A stretch of 64,000 nt of DNA from Neolewinella maritima (GTDB lineage: Bacteria > Bacteroidota > Bacteroidia > Chitinophagales > Saprospiraceae): assembly GCF_923081025.1 (NCBI RefSeq), contig NZ_CAKLPZ010000001.1:186001-250000 (forward strand). Reading direction: 5' to 3'. The notes beneath the pieces were generated by a model. It was not told the DNA's origin, did no database searches, and worked only from the letters and a program-made list of their open reading frames with translations. Shown one piece after another: positions 17,426-26,670 of the stretch. The translations under genes and the position numbers were made by a program. The first letter of the stretch is position 1, and the number at the start of each line of letters is the position of its first letter.

Positions 17426-19476
17426 TGGGCCGCCCCAAAACACTCCTTCCGATGAACTTCTCGCACGGCCTTTACATCCTGTTCTTTTTCCTGCTGATCA
17501 GTAGCTGCGAGGACGAAGTATTCCTGCCCGCCCTCGATGAGGCGGCGCTCCCCAGCGACCTGTCGCTGGCCTTCACCGTCGCTCCCGACAACTCCGGTAC
17601 GGTGACCATCCTGCCGCAGGGACAGGCCGTTACCTCCTTCACCATCGACTACGGCGACGGCACCTCGATGCCCGAGACCGTCGCGCCCGGCGAGACCGCC
17701 TCCCACGTCTACGGCGAGGGCACCTACACCGTCACCCTGGAAGCGATGAACATCAACGGGCAGACCACCTCGATCACGCAGGAACTGACTCTGAGCTTCC
17801 GGGCTCCGGAGAACCTGAACGTTTCGGTCGTCCCGACGCCCGGTAACCCCCTGTCCATCGATGTAAGCGCCACGGCCGATCAGGAGACCAATTTTCTGGT
17901 CACCTTCGGGGAGGACCCGGAAGCGGAACCCGTGTCCTTTCAGGAGGGCGAAGTGGTCAGCTACACCTACGGTTCTACCGGCACCTATGAGCTGATCGTG
18001 CGGGCACTGAGCGGCGGAGCCGCCTCGGTAGCGGACACGGTCACCGTGAATATCGACAACCCGCTTTTCCTGCCCCTCACCTTTGAGGACCCGACCAAGG
18101 ACTACAACTTCCAGGCCTTCGGCGGAGCATCCGTAGAGGTAGTGGATAATCCCGACGCTACCGGACTGAATACTACGGCCCGCGTAGCCCGCCTGACTAA
18201 GGCAGAGAACGCGGAGACCTTCGCCGGTGCGCTGATCGAAGTGGGCCAGCCCCTCGATTTCAGTAGCGTACAGCAGCTGCGGATGCTGGTCTACTCGCCC
18301 GATGCCGACATTCCCGTACTGCTCAAGCTGGAGAATGCCAGTGATCCCGATGTATTCGCCGAAGTGACGGCCAACACCACCGTAGCCGGTGCGTGGGAGG
18401 AGCTCGTATTCGACTTCAGCGGTGCCGATCTGACGCAAGAGTTCACCAAGGTGGTCGTCTTCTTCGACTTCGGTACGCCCGGAGCGGGCAAGGACTACTA
18501 CTTCGACGAGCTTAGTTTGCAGGCCAGCGGGCCGGAACTGGCCCTGCCCCTCACCTTCGAGTCGAGCGAGCTGACCTACGAGTGGTTCGGCTTCGGCGGA
18601 GCTACGGCCGGGGTCATCGACAATCCGGTCGCGGGGGGAAGCAACAGCAGCGCTCGCGTGGTCACCATCAACAAGGCCAGCGGGGCGGAAACCTTCGCGG
18701 GTGCCGTACTGGAACTGCCCCGGCCGCTCGACTTCACCGGCGGCGGCGCACTGAGCATGCAGGTCTGGTCGCCCCGGGCGGGCGTGCCCGTACTGCTTAA
18801 GCTCGAGAACGCCACCGACCCCAATACCTTTGTCGAGGTCACGGTCAGTACCACGGTAGCCAGCAGCTGGGAAACCCTCACCTTCGACTTCAGCAGCGGT
18901 GACCTGAGCCGCGAGTACTCCAAGCTGGCGGTATTCTTTGACTTCGGTGCGGCCGGTGTGGGCGAAGACTTCTACTTCGACGACATCCGCTACGCCGGGG
19001 AGGAAGACACCCCCCTGGGCCTGCCCCTCACCTTCGAGGAGGCGGCAGCTACCTACACCTTCACTGCCTTTGGCGGAGCGGAGGCCATGGTAGTTGCCAA
19101 TCCCGACCTAAGCGGTATCAACACCAGCGCACAGGTAGCCACGATCAATAAGGCGGACGGCGCGCAGGTCTTCGCCGGTGCCTTCGTCGAGCTGCCCACG
19201 CCCATCGACTTTGGCGGGCGCACGACCTTTAGGATGAAGGTGTGGTCTCCCGTCGCCAATATCCCCGTATTGTTTAAGCTGGAGAATGCGACTGATGCCG
19301 ACATCAATGTGGAGGTGACCGCCACAACGACGGTCGCCAGCCAGTGGCAGGAGCTCACCTTCGATCTAGCCGCCGGCGACCTCAGTCAGTCGTACAGCAA
19401 GGTGGTCGTGTTCTTCGACTTCGGTGCGGCCGGTACCGATACGGACTACTACTTCGACGACATTCGCCTGGAGTAG
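17425..19476 (+). CDS. Surface glycan-binding lipoprotein: PKD-like domains plus three tandem repeats
   Basis: A 683-residue lipoprotein (LLISSC, C28, followed by EDE). Residues about 40-210 hold two PKD-like beta domains (FTIDYGDGTSMPE; FLVTFGEDPEAEP). Three copies of a roughly 158-residue module follow, starting at about residues 217, 375 and 534, each opening LPLTFE and closing in VFFDFG...YYFDDI or FDEL. The modules resemble galactose-binding-like or CBM-like beta-sandwich domains of marine laminarin loci; the exact CBM family cannot be named here. Position right after SusD and the lipoprotein signal suggest the SusE-like surface glycan-binding protein. No catalytic motif is seen. Repeats are also similar at DNA level, suggesting internal duplication. 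Confidence 0.82.
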   Translation: MGRPKTLLPMNFSHGLYILFFFLLISSCEDEVFLPALDEAALPSDLSLAFTVAPDNSGTVTILPQGQAVTSFTIDYGDGTSMPETVAPGETASHVYGEGTYTVTLEAMNINGQTTSITQELTLSFRAPENLNVSVVPTPGNPLSIDVSATADQETNFLVTFGEDPEAEPVSFQEGEVVSYTYGSTGTYELIVRALSGGAASVADTVTVNIDNPLFLPLTFEDPTKDYNFQAFGGASVEVVDNPDATGLNTTARVARLTKAENAETFAGALIEVGQPLDFSSVQQLRMLVYSPDADIPVLLKLENASDPDVFAEVTANTTVAGAWEELVFDFSGADLTQEFTKVVVFFDFGTPGAGKDYYFDELSLQASGPELALPLTFESSELTYEWFGFGGATAGVIDNPVAGGSNSSARVVTINKASGAETFAGAVLELPRPLDFTGGGALSMQVWSPRAGVPVLLKLENATDPNTFVEVTVSTTVASSWETLTFDFSSGDLSREYSKLAVFFDFGAAGVGEDFYFDDIRYAGEEDTPLGLPLTFEEAAATYTFTAFGGAEAMVVANPDLSGINTSAQVATINKADGAQVFAGAFVELPTPIDFGGRTTFRMKVWSPVANIPVLFKLENATDADINVEVTATTTVASQWQELTFDLAAGDLSQSYSKVVVFFDFGAAGTDTDYYFDDIRLE

Positions 19477-19490
19477 CCTGCATCACCTTC

Positions 19491-19508
19491 GCACCCGCGA
19501 CCCCGCCC
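19491..19508 (+). repeat. Dispersed motif GCACCCGCGACCCCGCC
   Basis: Lies between the glycan-binding lipoprotein stop and the GH16 gene, followed by a short T-run (CCTTTTT). Confidence 0.7.
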
Positions 19509-19543
19509 TTTTTGTGTAGCCAACCCCCTATAATCTTACGATC

Positions 19544-21199
<1,656 letters not shown>

Positions 21200-21202
21200 C
21201 CG

Positions 21203-21210
21203 TAAGTTTG
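21203..21210 (+). promoter_or_regulatory. TAAGTTTG box five bases before the second GH16 start
   Basis: Matches TANNTTTG. If used, transcription would begin near the ATG at 21215 and give an almost leaderless mRNA. May be chance. Confidence 0.3.
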
Positions 21211-21214
21211 CGGC

Positions 21215-22015
21215 ATGACACGATCACTCCTCCTGCTGCCCCTGGCCCTTCTCTTACTTCACTGCAACCGGGCGGGGAACGCAGGTGCGGTAGCGGAGGA
21301 AACGGCCGAGCGACAGCTCCTCTGGGCGGATGAGTTCGACGGTGATTCACTGTCCACGGCCGACTGGAACTTCGAGCTGGGCGACGGCTGCCCGAACCTC
21401 TGCGGGTGGGGCAATAACGAACGGCAGTCCTACACCCGGAGCAACCACCGCCTGGAGGACGGTCACCTGATCATTACCGCCCGCAAGGAAGGGACGGACT
21501 ACACTTCTACCCGGATCACTACCAAGGACAAGCAGGCCTTCCAGTACGGCCGCATCGAGACCCGCGCCAAACTACCGGTCGGGGAGGGGCTATGGCCCGC
21601 CTTCTGGATGCTAGGCGAGAACATCGGCGAGGTCGGCTGGCCCCTGTGCGGCGAGATCGACATCCTGGAGTACGTCGGCCGCGAACCGGGGGAGATTTTT
21701 ACTACCCTGCATACGCAGGCGAACCACGGCGATAATGGAAGCTCGAAAACCACGGCCTTTCCCGATATCGAGGAGGGCTTCCACCGCTACGCCGCGGAGT
21801 GGACGGCCGAGCAGATCACCTTCTACGTCGACGACCAGCTGGTCTTCACCTTCGACCCCGAGCAGCGGACGGAGGCCGTGTGGCCCTTCGATCAGCCCTT
21901 CTACATCATCCTTAACGTGGCCGTGGGGGGCAACTTCGGTGGTCCTGAGGTAGACGATACCGTCTTCCCCCAGGAATTCGTGGTGGACTACGTGCGGGTG
22001 TACGCGCCACTATAG
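21215..22015 (+). CDS. GH16 beta-glucanase lipoprotein (laminarinase-like)
   Basis: A 266-residue lipoprotein (LLLLHC, C17) with only a GH16 domain. The catalytic GEIDILE motif gives E147, D149 and E152. LWADEFDGDSL near the start and VDYVRVYAPL at the end mark the complete domain. It lies 15 bases after the first GH16 gene and likely cleaves the same beta-1,3 (or mixed-linked) glucan with a different product profile. A copy of the dispersed motif (21271-21288, minus orientation) encodes the Ala/Gly-rich tether just after the lipidated Cys, a region that tolerates change. Confidence 0.92.
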   Translation: MTRSLLLLPLALLLLHCNRAGNAGAVAEETAERQLLWADEFDGDSLSTADWNFELGDGCPNLCGWGNNERQSYTRSNHRLEDGHLIITARKEGTDYTSTRITTKDKQAFQYGRIETRAKLPVGEGLWPAFWMLGENIGEVGWPLCGEIDILEYVGREPGEIFTTLHTQANHGDNGSSKTTAFPDIEEGFHRYAAEWTAEQITFYVDDQLVFTFDPEQRTEAVWPFDQPFYIILNVAVGGNFGGPEVDDTVFPQEFVVDYVRVYAPL

Positions 22016-22071
22016 GGGTACGGAACCGTTCAGTACCCAACATATCCCCCGCCCGATCCGCTTTGTGTACC

Positions 22072-23130
22072 ATGAGAGCATTTCTGGCCTTCGTACTATT
22101 AGTTAGTCTATACCAACCCGTAAGCGCTCAGGCAGACAGCAGCGCCACCCTCCGCGTAGGTATCGTGGAGCGTGCCCCCCACGCCATGCAGGATGATCAG
22201 GGTAACTGGAGTGGGCTGGCCGTAGAGTGCTGGCGCCAGGTCGCTGAACGGGAGCAGCTGACCTACGAATGGGTGAGCGTGGAAGAGCGCGACAGTCTAC
22301 TGCCCCTCGTAGGTCGGCGGATCGACGTACTCCTACAGGCCCCCGTGACCGCCAACGGAACCCGTGAGGTAGACTACCTGCAACCCTACCACACGACCAC
22401 CCTGGCCGTAGCACAGCCCAAGCGCAACAGCATCTGGCAGGTGGCCCGTAACCTGTTTTCGCTACAGTTTTTTTACATCGTGCTCGCCCTGTCTGCCCTG
22501 CTCATCCTGATCGGCACGGCGATGTACTTCCTGGAGCGGGGGGGCAACGAGGACCAGTTCGGCGGCGAGCGCAGCGTGGCAGAGGGCGTCGGGGCCGGCT
22601 TCTGGTGGGCCGGTGTCACGCTCACTACCATCGGCTACGGCGATAAGGCACCGCACACCCTCGGTGGCCGCATCGTGGCCATGCTCTGGATGCTGACCGC
22701 CCTGGCTCTCACGTCTAGTCTGACCGCCGGCGTGATCAGTGCGCTAAACAAGGATTCCACCATCAGCTTCCCCGACGACCTACGGAATAAGACGGTGGGT
22801 GCTACCGCTCACTCCCAGGCTGCAGAGTATCTGGAGGATCAGGACATCAGTTTCCGGCCCTTCGATACCGCCCTGGACGGGCTACAGCAACTCAATAAGG
22901 GCGAGATCGACCTGTACGTGGACAATACCTCCGCCATCCGCTACGCAGTGAATAGCCATAAGGCCGTCGCGGCTAATATCCAGTCGACCGCCACCCGACC
23001 CCAGTCGCTAGCCATTGCCGTGGAGAAGGGCAGTCCGCTCCGTGATCGGCTGGATGCGGCGGTCGTGCGGGTCACGCTCTCGGAAAGCTGGCGCGAGGCG
23101 CTCACCGAATACGGGGCGATAGCGGAGTAG
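22072..23130 (+). CDS. GluR0-like ligand-gated potassium channel
   Basis: A 352-residue protein. Signal peptide 1-20; residues about 26-118 and 232-352 form the two halves (S1, S2) of a bacterial periplasmic binding protein type 3 fold (LRVGIVERAPHAM; VGATAHSQAAEYLEDQ). Between them are TM1 (about 130-152), a re-entrant pore loop with selectivity filter TTIGYGD (185-191), and TM2 (about 199-222). This inverted-pore layout is that of prokaryotic ionotropic glutamate receptors such as GluR0 of Synechocystis, whose filter is K+-selective. Binding of an amino acid or similar ligand in the periplasm should open a K+ pore. The ATG at 22072 is preferred to an upstream TTG. It is not obviously linked to neighbours. 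Ligand unknown. Confidence 0.88.
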   Translation: MRAFLAFVLLVSLYQPVSAQADSSATLRVGIVERAPHAMQDDQGNWSGLAVECWRQVAEREQLTYEWVSVEERDSLLPLVGRRIDVLLQAPVTANGTREVDYLQPYHTTTLAVAQPKRNSIWQVARNLFSLQFFYIVLALSALLILIGTAMYFLERGGNEDQFGGERSVAEGVGAGFWWAGVTLTTIGYGDKAPHTLGGRIVAMLWMLTALALTSSLTAGVISALNKDSTISFPDDLRNKTVGATAHSQAAEYLEDQDISFRPFDTALDGLQQLNKGEIDLYVDNTSAIRYAVNSHKAVAANIQSTATRPQSLAIAVEKGSPLRDRLDAAVVRVTLSESWREALTEYGAIAE

Positions 23131-23174
23131 GCCGGGGGCAGTATATTCGTGAGGCACTACTAAATCAACACATC

Positions 23175-23840
23175 ATGCGGCAGCTTATCCTATTTCTCCT
23201 CCTGGCGGGCACCTTCACCGCCTGCACGCCAGAGGCACCTGCGGAAGAAGGCACCGCGGAAACGTCCAGCGACGTAGCGGTCACTACCGACGAGAACGAG
23301 CAGGAAGCAGCCTGGACGGACATCACCTCCGACGAGGCCCGCATCGCCACCGCCCTCCTGGCCGCCCCGGAGGCCAGCCGGTCGGGGGCCAAGGTGATCG
23401 GGTACAATGCGGCCGGTGAGCTGGTCACCTTGCGGGAAGGCACGAATGAATTCATCTGCCTGGCCGACGACCCCGGCAAGGACGGCTTCAACGCCGCCTG
23501 CTACCACCGCGACCTCGAACCCTTCATGGCCCGGGGCCGGGAGCTCAAGGCCGAAGGCAAGACCCCCCCGGAGATCGACGCCATCCGCGAAGCGGAGGTG
23601 AAGGACAAGACCCTCGCAATGGCCCCGACCGGCGCCACGCTACATATCTACTACGGACCGGAAGTCCGCTACGACCCAACCACCGGCGAAGTAGAGCAGG
23701 CGAAGTACCGCTACGTGGTGTACATGCCCTACGCGACGGCCGCGTCCACCGGTCTGCCGGAATCCCCCGTAGCCCCCAACCACCCCTGGATCATGGATCC
23801 GGGCACCCACCGCGCACACATCATGATCTCGCCGCTGTAG
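23175..23840 (+). CDS. Lipoprotein of unknown function
   Basis: A 221-residue protein with lipobox FTAC (C17) followed by a low-complexity Glu/Thr/Ala spacer to about residue 55. The mature domain has a conserved look (VIGYNAAGELVTLREG, ICLADDPGKDGF, CYHRDLEPFMARG) and a C-terminus IMDPGTHRAHIMIS. I do not recognise a named family. The two Cys near the middle could form a disulfide. It is preceded by the channel gene (44 bases) and followed by the toxin-antitoxin operon; no functional link is evident. Confidence 0.8.
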   Translation: MRQLILFLLLAGTFTACTPEAPAEEGTAETSSDVAVTTDENEQEAAWTDITSDEARIATALLAAPEASRSGAKVIGYNAAGELVTLREGTNEFICLADDPGKDGFNAACYHRDLEPFMARGRELKAEGKTPPEIDAIREAEVKDKTLAMAPTGATLHIYYGPEVRYDPTTGEVEQAKYRYVVYMPYATAASTGLPESPVAPNHPWIMDPGTHRAHIMISPL

Positions 23841-23846
23841 CGCAAC

Positions 23847-23869
23847 TTGTACGTAATGTTGTACGTTTG
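23847..23869 (+). promoter_or_regulatory. Operator and promoter of the YefM-YoeB operon
   Basis: TTGTACGT occurs twice, at 23847-23854 and 23859-23866, 12 bases apart, each holding the GTAC core of the TGTACA sites bound by YefM in Escherichia coli. The second overlaps TACGTTTG (23862-23869), a TANNTTTG box. Binding there would block transcription, as expected for autorepression. Confidence 0.6.
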
Positions 23870-23908
23870 TAAAAGCGTAAAAGCGTAAAAGCGTAAAAGC
23901 GTAAAAGC
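23869..23908 (+). repeat. Five perfect tandem copies of GTAAAAGC before the antitoxin start
   Basis: The 8-bp unit repeats five times without change and ends one base before the ATG at 23910. It would form the 5' untranslated leader. Perfect short repeats are prone to slip, so copy number may vary. Confidence 0.9.
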
Positions 23909-23909
23909 G

Positions 23910-24203
23910 ATGCAGGCGATCACCGTATCTAAGTTTAGGTCTAACATGAAGCACTACCTGGATGAGGTAGAGGACTCGAGCGAGACCATCCTGATACCCC
24001 GCAGCGGGGAGCGGAAGGGCGTGGTACTGATGGGCCTGTCAGAATACAACTCGCTGATGGAAACGATGCACCTGAGGTCGTCTCCAGCCAATCACCAGCG
24101 ACTGCTCGAATCGATTGCGGAAGCCGAGCGGGGTGAGCTGCGTACCGTACCCATAGAGGAGATCGATCGTATGGTGGAGGAGCGAATTACGGATGGAGAT
24201 TAG
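23910..24203 (+). CDS. yefM: YefM/Phd-type antitoxin
   Basis: A 97-residue protein whose N-terminus (MQAITVSKFRSNMKHYLDEV) matches the DNA-binding Phd/YefM fold, followed by an acidic C-terminal tail that would wrap the toxin. The antitoxin neutralises the downstream YoeB and, alone or with it, represses the operon. It overlaps the toxin by 11 bases, the usual arrangement. Its start directly abuts the octamer repeats. Confidence 0.92.
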   Translation: MQAITVSKFRSNMKHYLDEVEDSSETILIPRSGERKGVVLMGLSEYNSLMETMHLRSSPANHQRLLESIAEAERGELRTVPIEEIDRMVEERITDGD

Positions 24204-24465
24204 TTTCTCTACCCGTGGCTTCGACGACCTACTTCAATTGCTGGAGCGGGAGCCTAAACTAGCCCGTAAGCTGGCTAGATTATTACGCGAAATCCGCAAG
24301 CATCCCTTCACCGGTACCGGTAAGCCCGAACCGCTCAAGCACGAATTCTCCGGGTGGTGGTCCAGACGCATCAACCAGGAACATCGCCTGGTATACCGGA
24401 TCACCACGCGGGAAGACGGAGATCAAGTCTGTGAGATTGTGCAGTGCTTCACTCACTACGGCTGA
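24193..24465 (+). CDS. yoeB: YoeB-type ribosome-dependent mRNA endonuclease toxin
   Basis: A 90-residue protein with the family signature GKPEPLK...WWSRRINQEHRLVYR. Catalytic residues align with E46 and R65 of Escherichia coli YoeB, and the C-terminal pair is H88-Y89; a five-residue insertion (TREDG) shifts the latter relative to H83-Y84. YoeB cuts mRNA in the ribosomal A site during stress. All active-site residues are present, so the toxin looks functional. Its TGA overlaps the rnhB start (TGATG at 24463-24467), which ties rnhB translation to the toxin operon. Confidence 0.93.
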   Translation: MEISFSTRGFDDLLQLLEREPKLARKLARLLREIRKHPFTGTGKPEPLKHEFSGWWSRRINQEHRLVYRITTREDGDQVCEIVQCFTHYG

Positions 24466-25079
24466 TGTTACTCCCCTGCCACCTCCCCGACCGCCACGAA
24501 GCCGGCTGCGATGAAGCCGGCCGCGGTTGCCTGGCTGGTCCCGTATTCGCCGCCGCCGTCATTCTGCCCCCCGGCTATTCCAATCCTGAGCTCAACGACT
24601 CTAAACAGCTCGGCACCCGCGACCGCGCCCGCCTGCGTGAGCAGATCGAGCAGGATGCCCTGGCCTGGGCCGTAGCCAGCTACTCCGTAGACGAGATCGA
24701 CCGCCACAACATCTTTCAGTCCAGCTACCGCGCCATGCACCGGGCACTGGACCGCCTCGCCACGCGGCCCGACTTTCTGCTCATCGACGGCAAGTACTTC
24801 ATCGACTACCCGGGGGTGGAGCACCTGTGCGTGATCAAGGGCGACGGTAAGTACCAATCCATCGCCGCCGCCGGCATACTAGCCAAAACCCACCGCGACG
24901 CGCACATGCTAGGCCTGCACGCCACCTACCCGCAGTACGCCTGGCACACCAATCAGGGCTACCCCACCCGGGCCCACCGCCAGGCCATCGAGGCGTACGG
25001 GGCCACCCGCCACCACCGCAAGAGCTTCACCCTGCTGGCCGGCGGCAAGCCGTACACCCTGTTCGACGACGAAAAGTAA
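24465..25079 (+). CDS. rnhB: Ribonuclease HII
   Basis: A 204-residue enzyme that removes RNA from RNA/DNA hybrids and single ribonucleotides from DNA. The RNase HII motif GCDEAGRGCLAGPVFAAAVI gives the first two catalytic acids; LLIDGKYF and the later AKTHRDAHM segment supply the others. The ATG at 24465 overlaps the yoeB stop and is preferred to an upstream in-frame start at 24444. Coupling of a housekeeping repair gene to a toxin-antitoxin operon is unusual and may be recent. Confidence 0.93.
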   Translation: MLLPCHLPDRHEAGCDEAGRGCLAGPVFAAAVILPPGYSNPELNDSKQLGTRDRARLREQIEQDALAWAVASYSVDEIDRHNIFQSSYRAMHRALDRLATRPDFLLIDGKYFIDYPGVEHLCVIKGDGKYQSIAAAGILAKTHRDAHMLGLHATYPQYAWHTNQGYPTRAHRQAIEAYGATRHHRKSFTLLAGGKPYTLFDDEK

Positions 25080-25081
25080 CC

Positions 25082-25098
25082 GCCGCGGCCGCAGGTGC
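25082..25098 (-). repeat. Dispersed motif GCACCTGCGGCCGCGGC
   Basis: Begins three bases after the rnhB stop. Confidence 0.55.
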
Positions 25099-25154
25099 GA
25101 ACGAACAAGCGGGGATCGAATACCGCTTCATTTAAGTTGATCCCACCACCACCC

Positions 25155-25646
25155 ATGCCCAACCGACCAGACCCCCCTACCCGCGCGGTAACCCTCACCG
25201 TCAACGGTACTGCCCGAACCGTACACGTAGCCCCCTGGGTCTCCCTGCTCGATACCCTGCGCGACCACCTCGACCTGACTGGCAGCAAGAAGGGCTGTGA
25301 CCACGGACAGTGCGGTGCCTGCACCGTGATCTGCAACGGACAGCGCATCCTGAGCTGCCTGACCCTGGCCGTGATGCAGGACGGCGCTGAGATCACCACC
25401 ATCGAAGGGATCGGTGCGGAGGGTAAGCTGCACCCGCTGCAGGAGGCCTTCATCGCGTACGATGCCTTCCAGTGCGGCTACTGCACCCCGGGGCAGATAT
25501 GTAGTAGTATCGCTATGATCGAAGCGGGTCACGGCAACACCCGCGAGGAGGTCAAGGACCTGATGAGCGGCAACCTCTGCCGCTGTGGGGCAAACACTAA
25601 TATCATCGACGCCATCATGGCGGTAAAGGACGGCGCGCATGAATAA
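25155..25646 (+). CDS. [2Fe-2S] subunit of molybdenum hydroxylase (PaoA/YagT-like)
   Basis: A 163-residue protein with a plant-type ferredoxin domain (GCDHGQCGACTV, then C after RIL) and a second helical [2Fe-2S] domain (CGYCTPGQ and CRCG), the standard small subunit of the xanthine oxidase family. It passes electrons from the molybdenum site to the FAD subunit. The ATG at 25155 (MPNRPD) is preferred; an upstream GTG at 25095 lies within the dispersed repeat. No twin-arginine signal is visible, unlike periplasmic Escherichia coli PaoA, so the enzyme is probably cytoplasmic. It overlaps the next gene by 8 bases. Confidence 0.92.
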   Translation: MPNRPDPPTRAVTLTVNGTARTVHVAPWVSLLDTLRDHLDLTGSKKGCDHGQCGACTVICNGQRILSCLTLAVMQDGAEITTIEGIGAEGKLHPLQEAFIAYDAFQCGYCTPGQICSSIAMIEAGHGNTREEVKDLMSGNLCRCGANTNIIDAIMAVKDGAHE

Positions 25647-26658
25647 TTTCGATTACCTCAGAGCAGGCACCATCAAGGAAGCCGTCCGGGGGATAGCCAC
25701 CCAGCCCGCCAACCAGTTCATCGCCGGAGGGACCAACCTGATCGACCTCTGGAAGTACGACCTGACCCACCCGGCCCGTCTGATCGACCTCAACGGACTC
25801 GACGAGCTCAAGACTATCACCGAGCTGCCCGATGGCGGTCTGCGACTGGGGGCCCTGGTCAGCAACAACGCTACCGCCTACCACCCGATCGTGGAGGAGC
25901 GGTACCCCCTGCTGTCACGCACCATTCTGGCTGGAGCTACTGCCCAGATCCGCAACAGCGCTACGAACGGAGGAAACCTACTGCAACGCACTCGCTGCTA
26001 CTACTTCTACGACGTAGCCTCCCCCTGCAACAAGCGGGTGCCGGGCTCGGGCTGTCCGGCCATCGAGGGGCAGAACCGACTGCACGCCATCCTGGGGGAG
26101 AGCGCGCAGTGTATCGCCACCCATCCCTCCGACATGGCCGTAGCCCTGGCCGCACTCGAAGCGGTGGTGCAGGTGACCGGTCCGGAGGGCCAGCGGTCGA
26201 TCCCCATCGCCGACTTCCACCGCCTGCCGGGCAATACCCCCGAGCGAGACAACACCCTGGCGGCCGACGAGCTTATCACCTCCATCGACCTGCCGGCTAC
26301 CGGCTACGCAGCCCACCACAGTTACCTGAAACTGCGCGACCGCAACTCCTATGCCTTTGCCCTGGTCAGTGTCGCTACCGGCCTGGAACTGGAAGACGGT
26401 AAGATCACCCGCGCCCGTATCGCAGTGGGTGGGGTAGCCCACAAACCCTGGCGTAAGCCGGCGGCCGAAGACGCGCTGATTGATAAGGAACCAAGCCCGG
26501 AAGCCTTCGGGGCTGCCGCCGACATCTTACTGGCGGGCGCTACCGGCTACGGCCACAACGACTTCAAGATCGAACTGGCCCGCCGTGCCATCATCCGCAA
26601 CGGGGCGATGGCCCTCGACCCCTCCTGTCAGCGCCCGGGCGCACAACCCTCTCTCTAA
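25639..26658 (+). CDS. FAD subunit of molybdenum hydroxylase with extra Fe-S loop (PaoB/YagS-like)
   Basis: A 339-residue protein with FAD-binding segments AGGTNLIDLWK and TNGGNLLQ. The segment from about residue 115 carries four Cys (QRTRC, SPCNK, GSGCPA, AQCIATHPSD), the insertion that in PaoB binds a [4Fe-4S] cluster. This distinguishes it from ordinary xanthine dehydrogenase FAD subunits and places the enzyme with the PaoABC aldehyde oxidoreductases. Start overlaps the previous gene by 8 bases; the large subunit follows after 12 bases. Confidence 0.92.
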   Translation: MNNFDYLRAGTIKEAVRGIATQPANQFIAGGTNLIDLWKYDLTHPARLIDLNGLDELKTITELPDGGLRLGALVSNNATAYHPIVEERYPLLSRTILAGATAQIRNSATNGGNLLQRTRCYYFYDVASPCNKRVPGSGCPAIEGQNRLHAILGESAQCIATHPSDMAVALAALEAVVQVTGPEGQRSIPIADFHRLPGNTPERDNTLAADELITSIDLPATGYAAHHSYLKLRDRNSYAFALVSVATGLELEDGKITRARIAVGGVAHKPWRKPAAEDALIDKEPSPEAFGAAADILLAGATGYGHNDFKIELARRAIIRNGAMALDPSCQRPGAQPSL

Positions 26659-26670
26659 GCCACCACCCCC

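Noticed and set aside
23869-23908. Tandem GTAAAAGC repeats as a mini-CRISPR
   Set aside because: Units are 8 bases with no spacers and no cas genes nearby; it is a simple tandem repeat.
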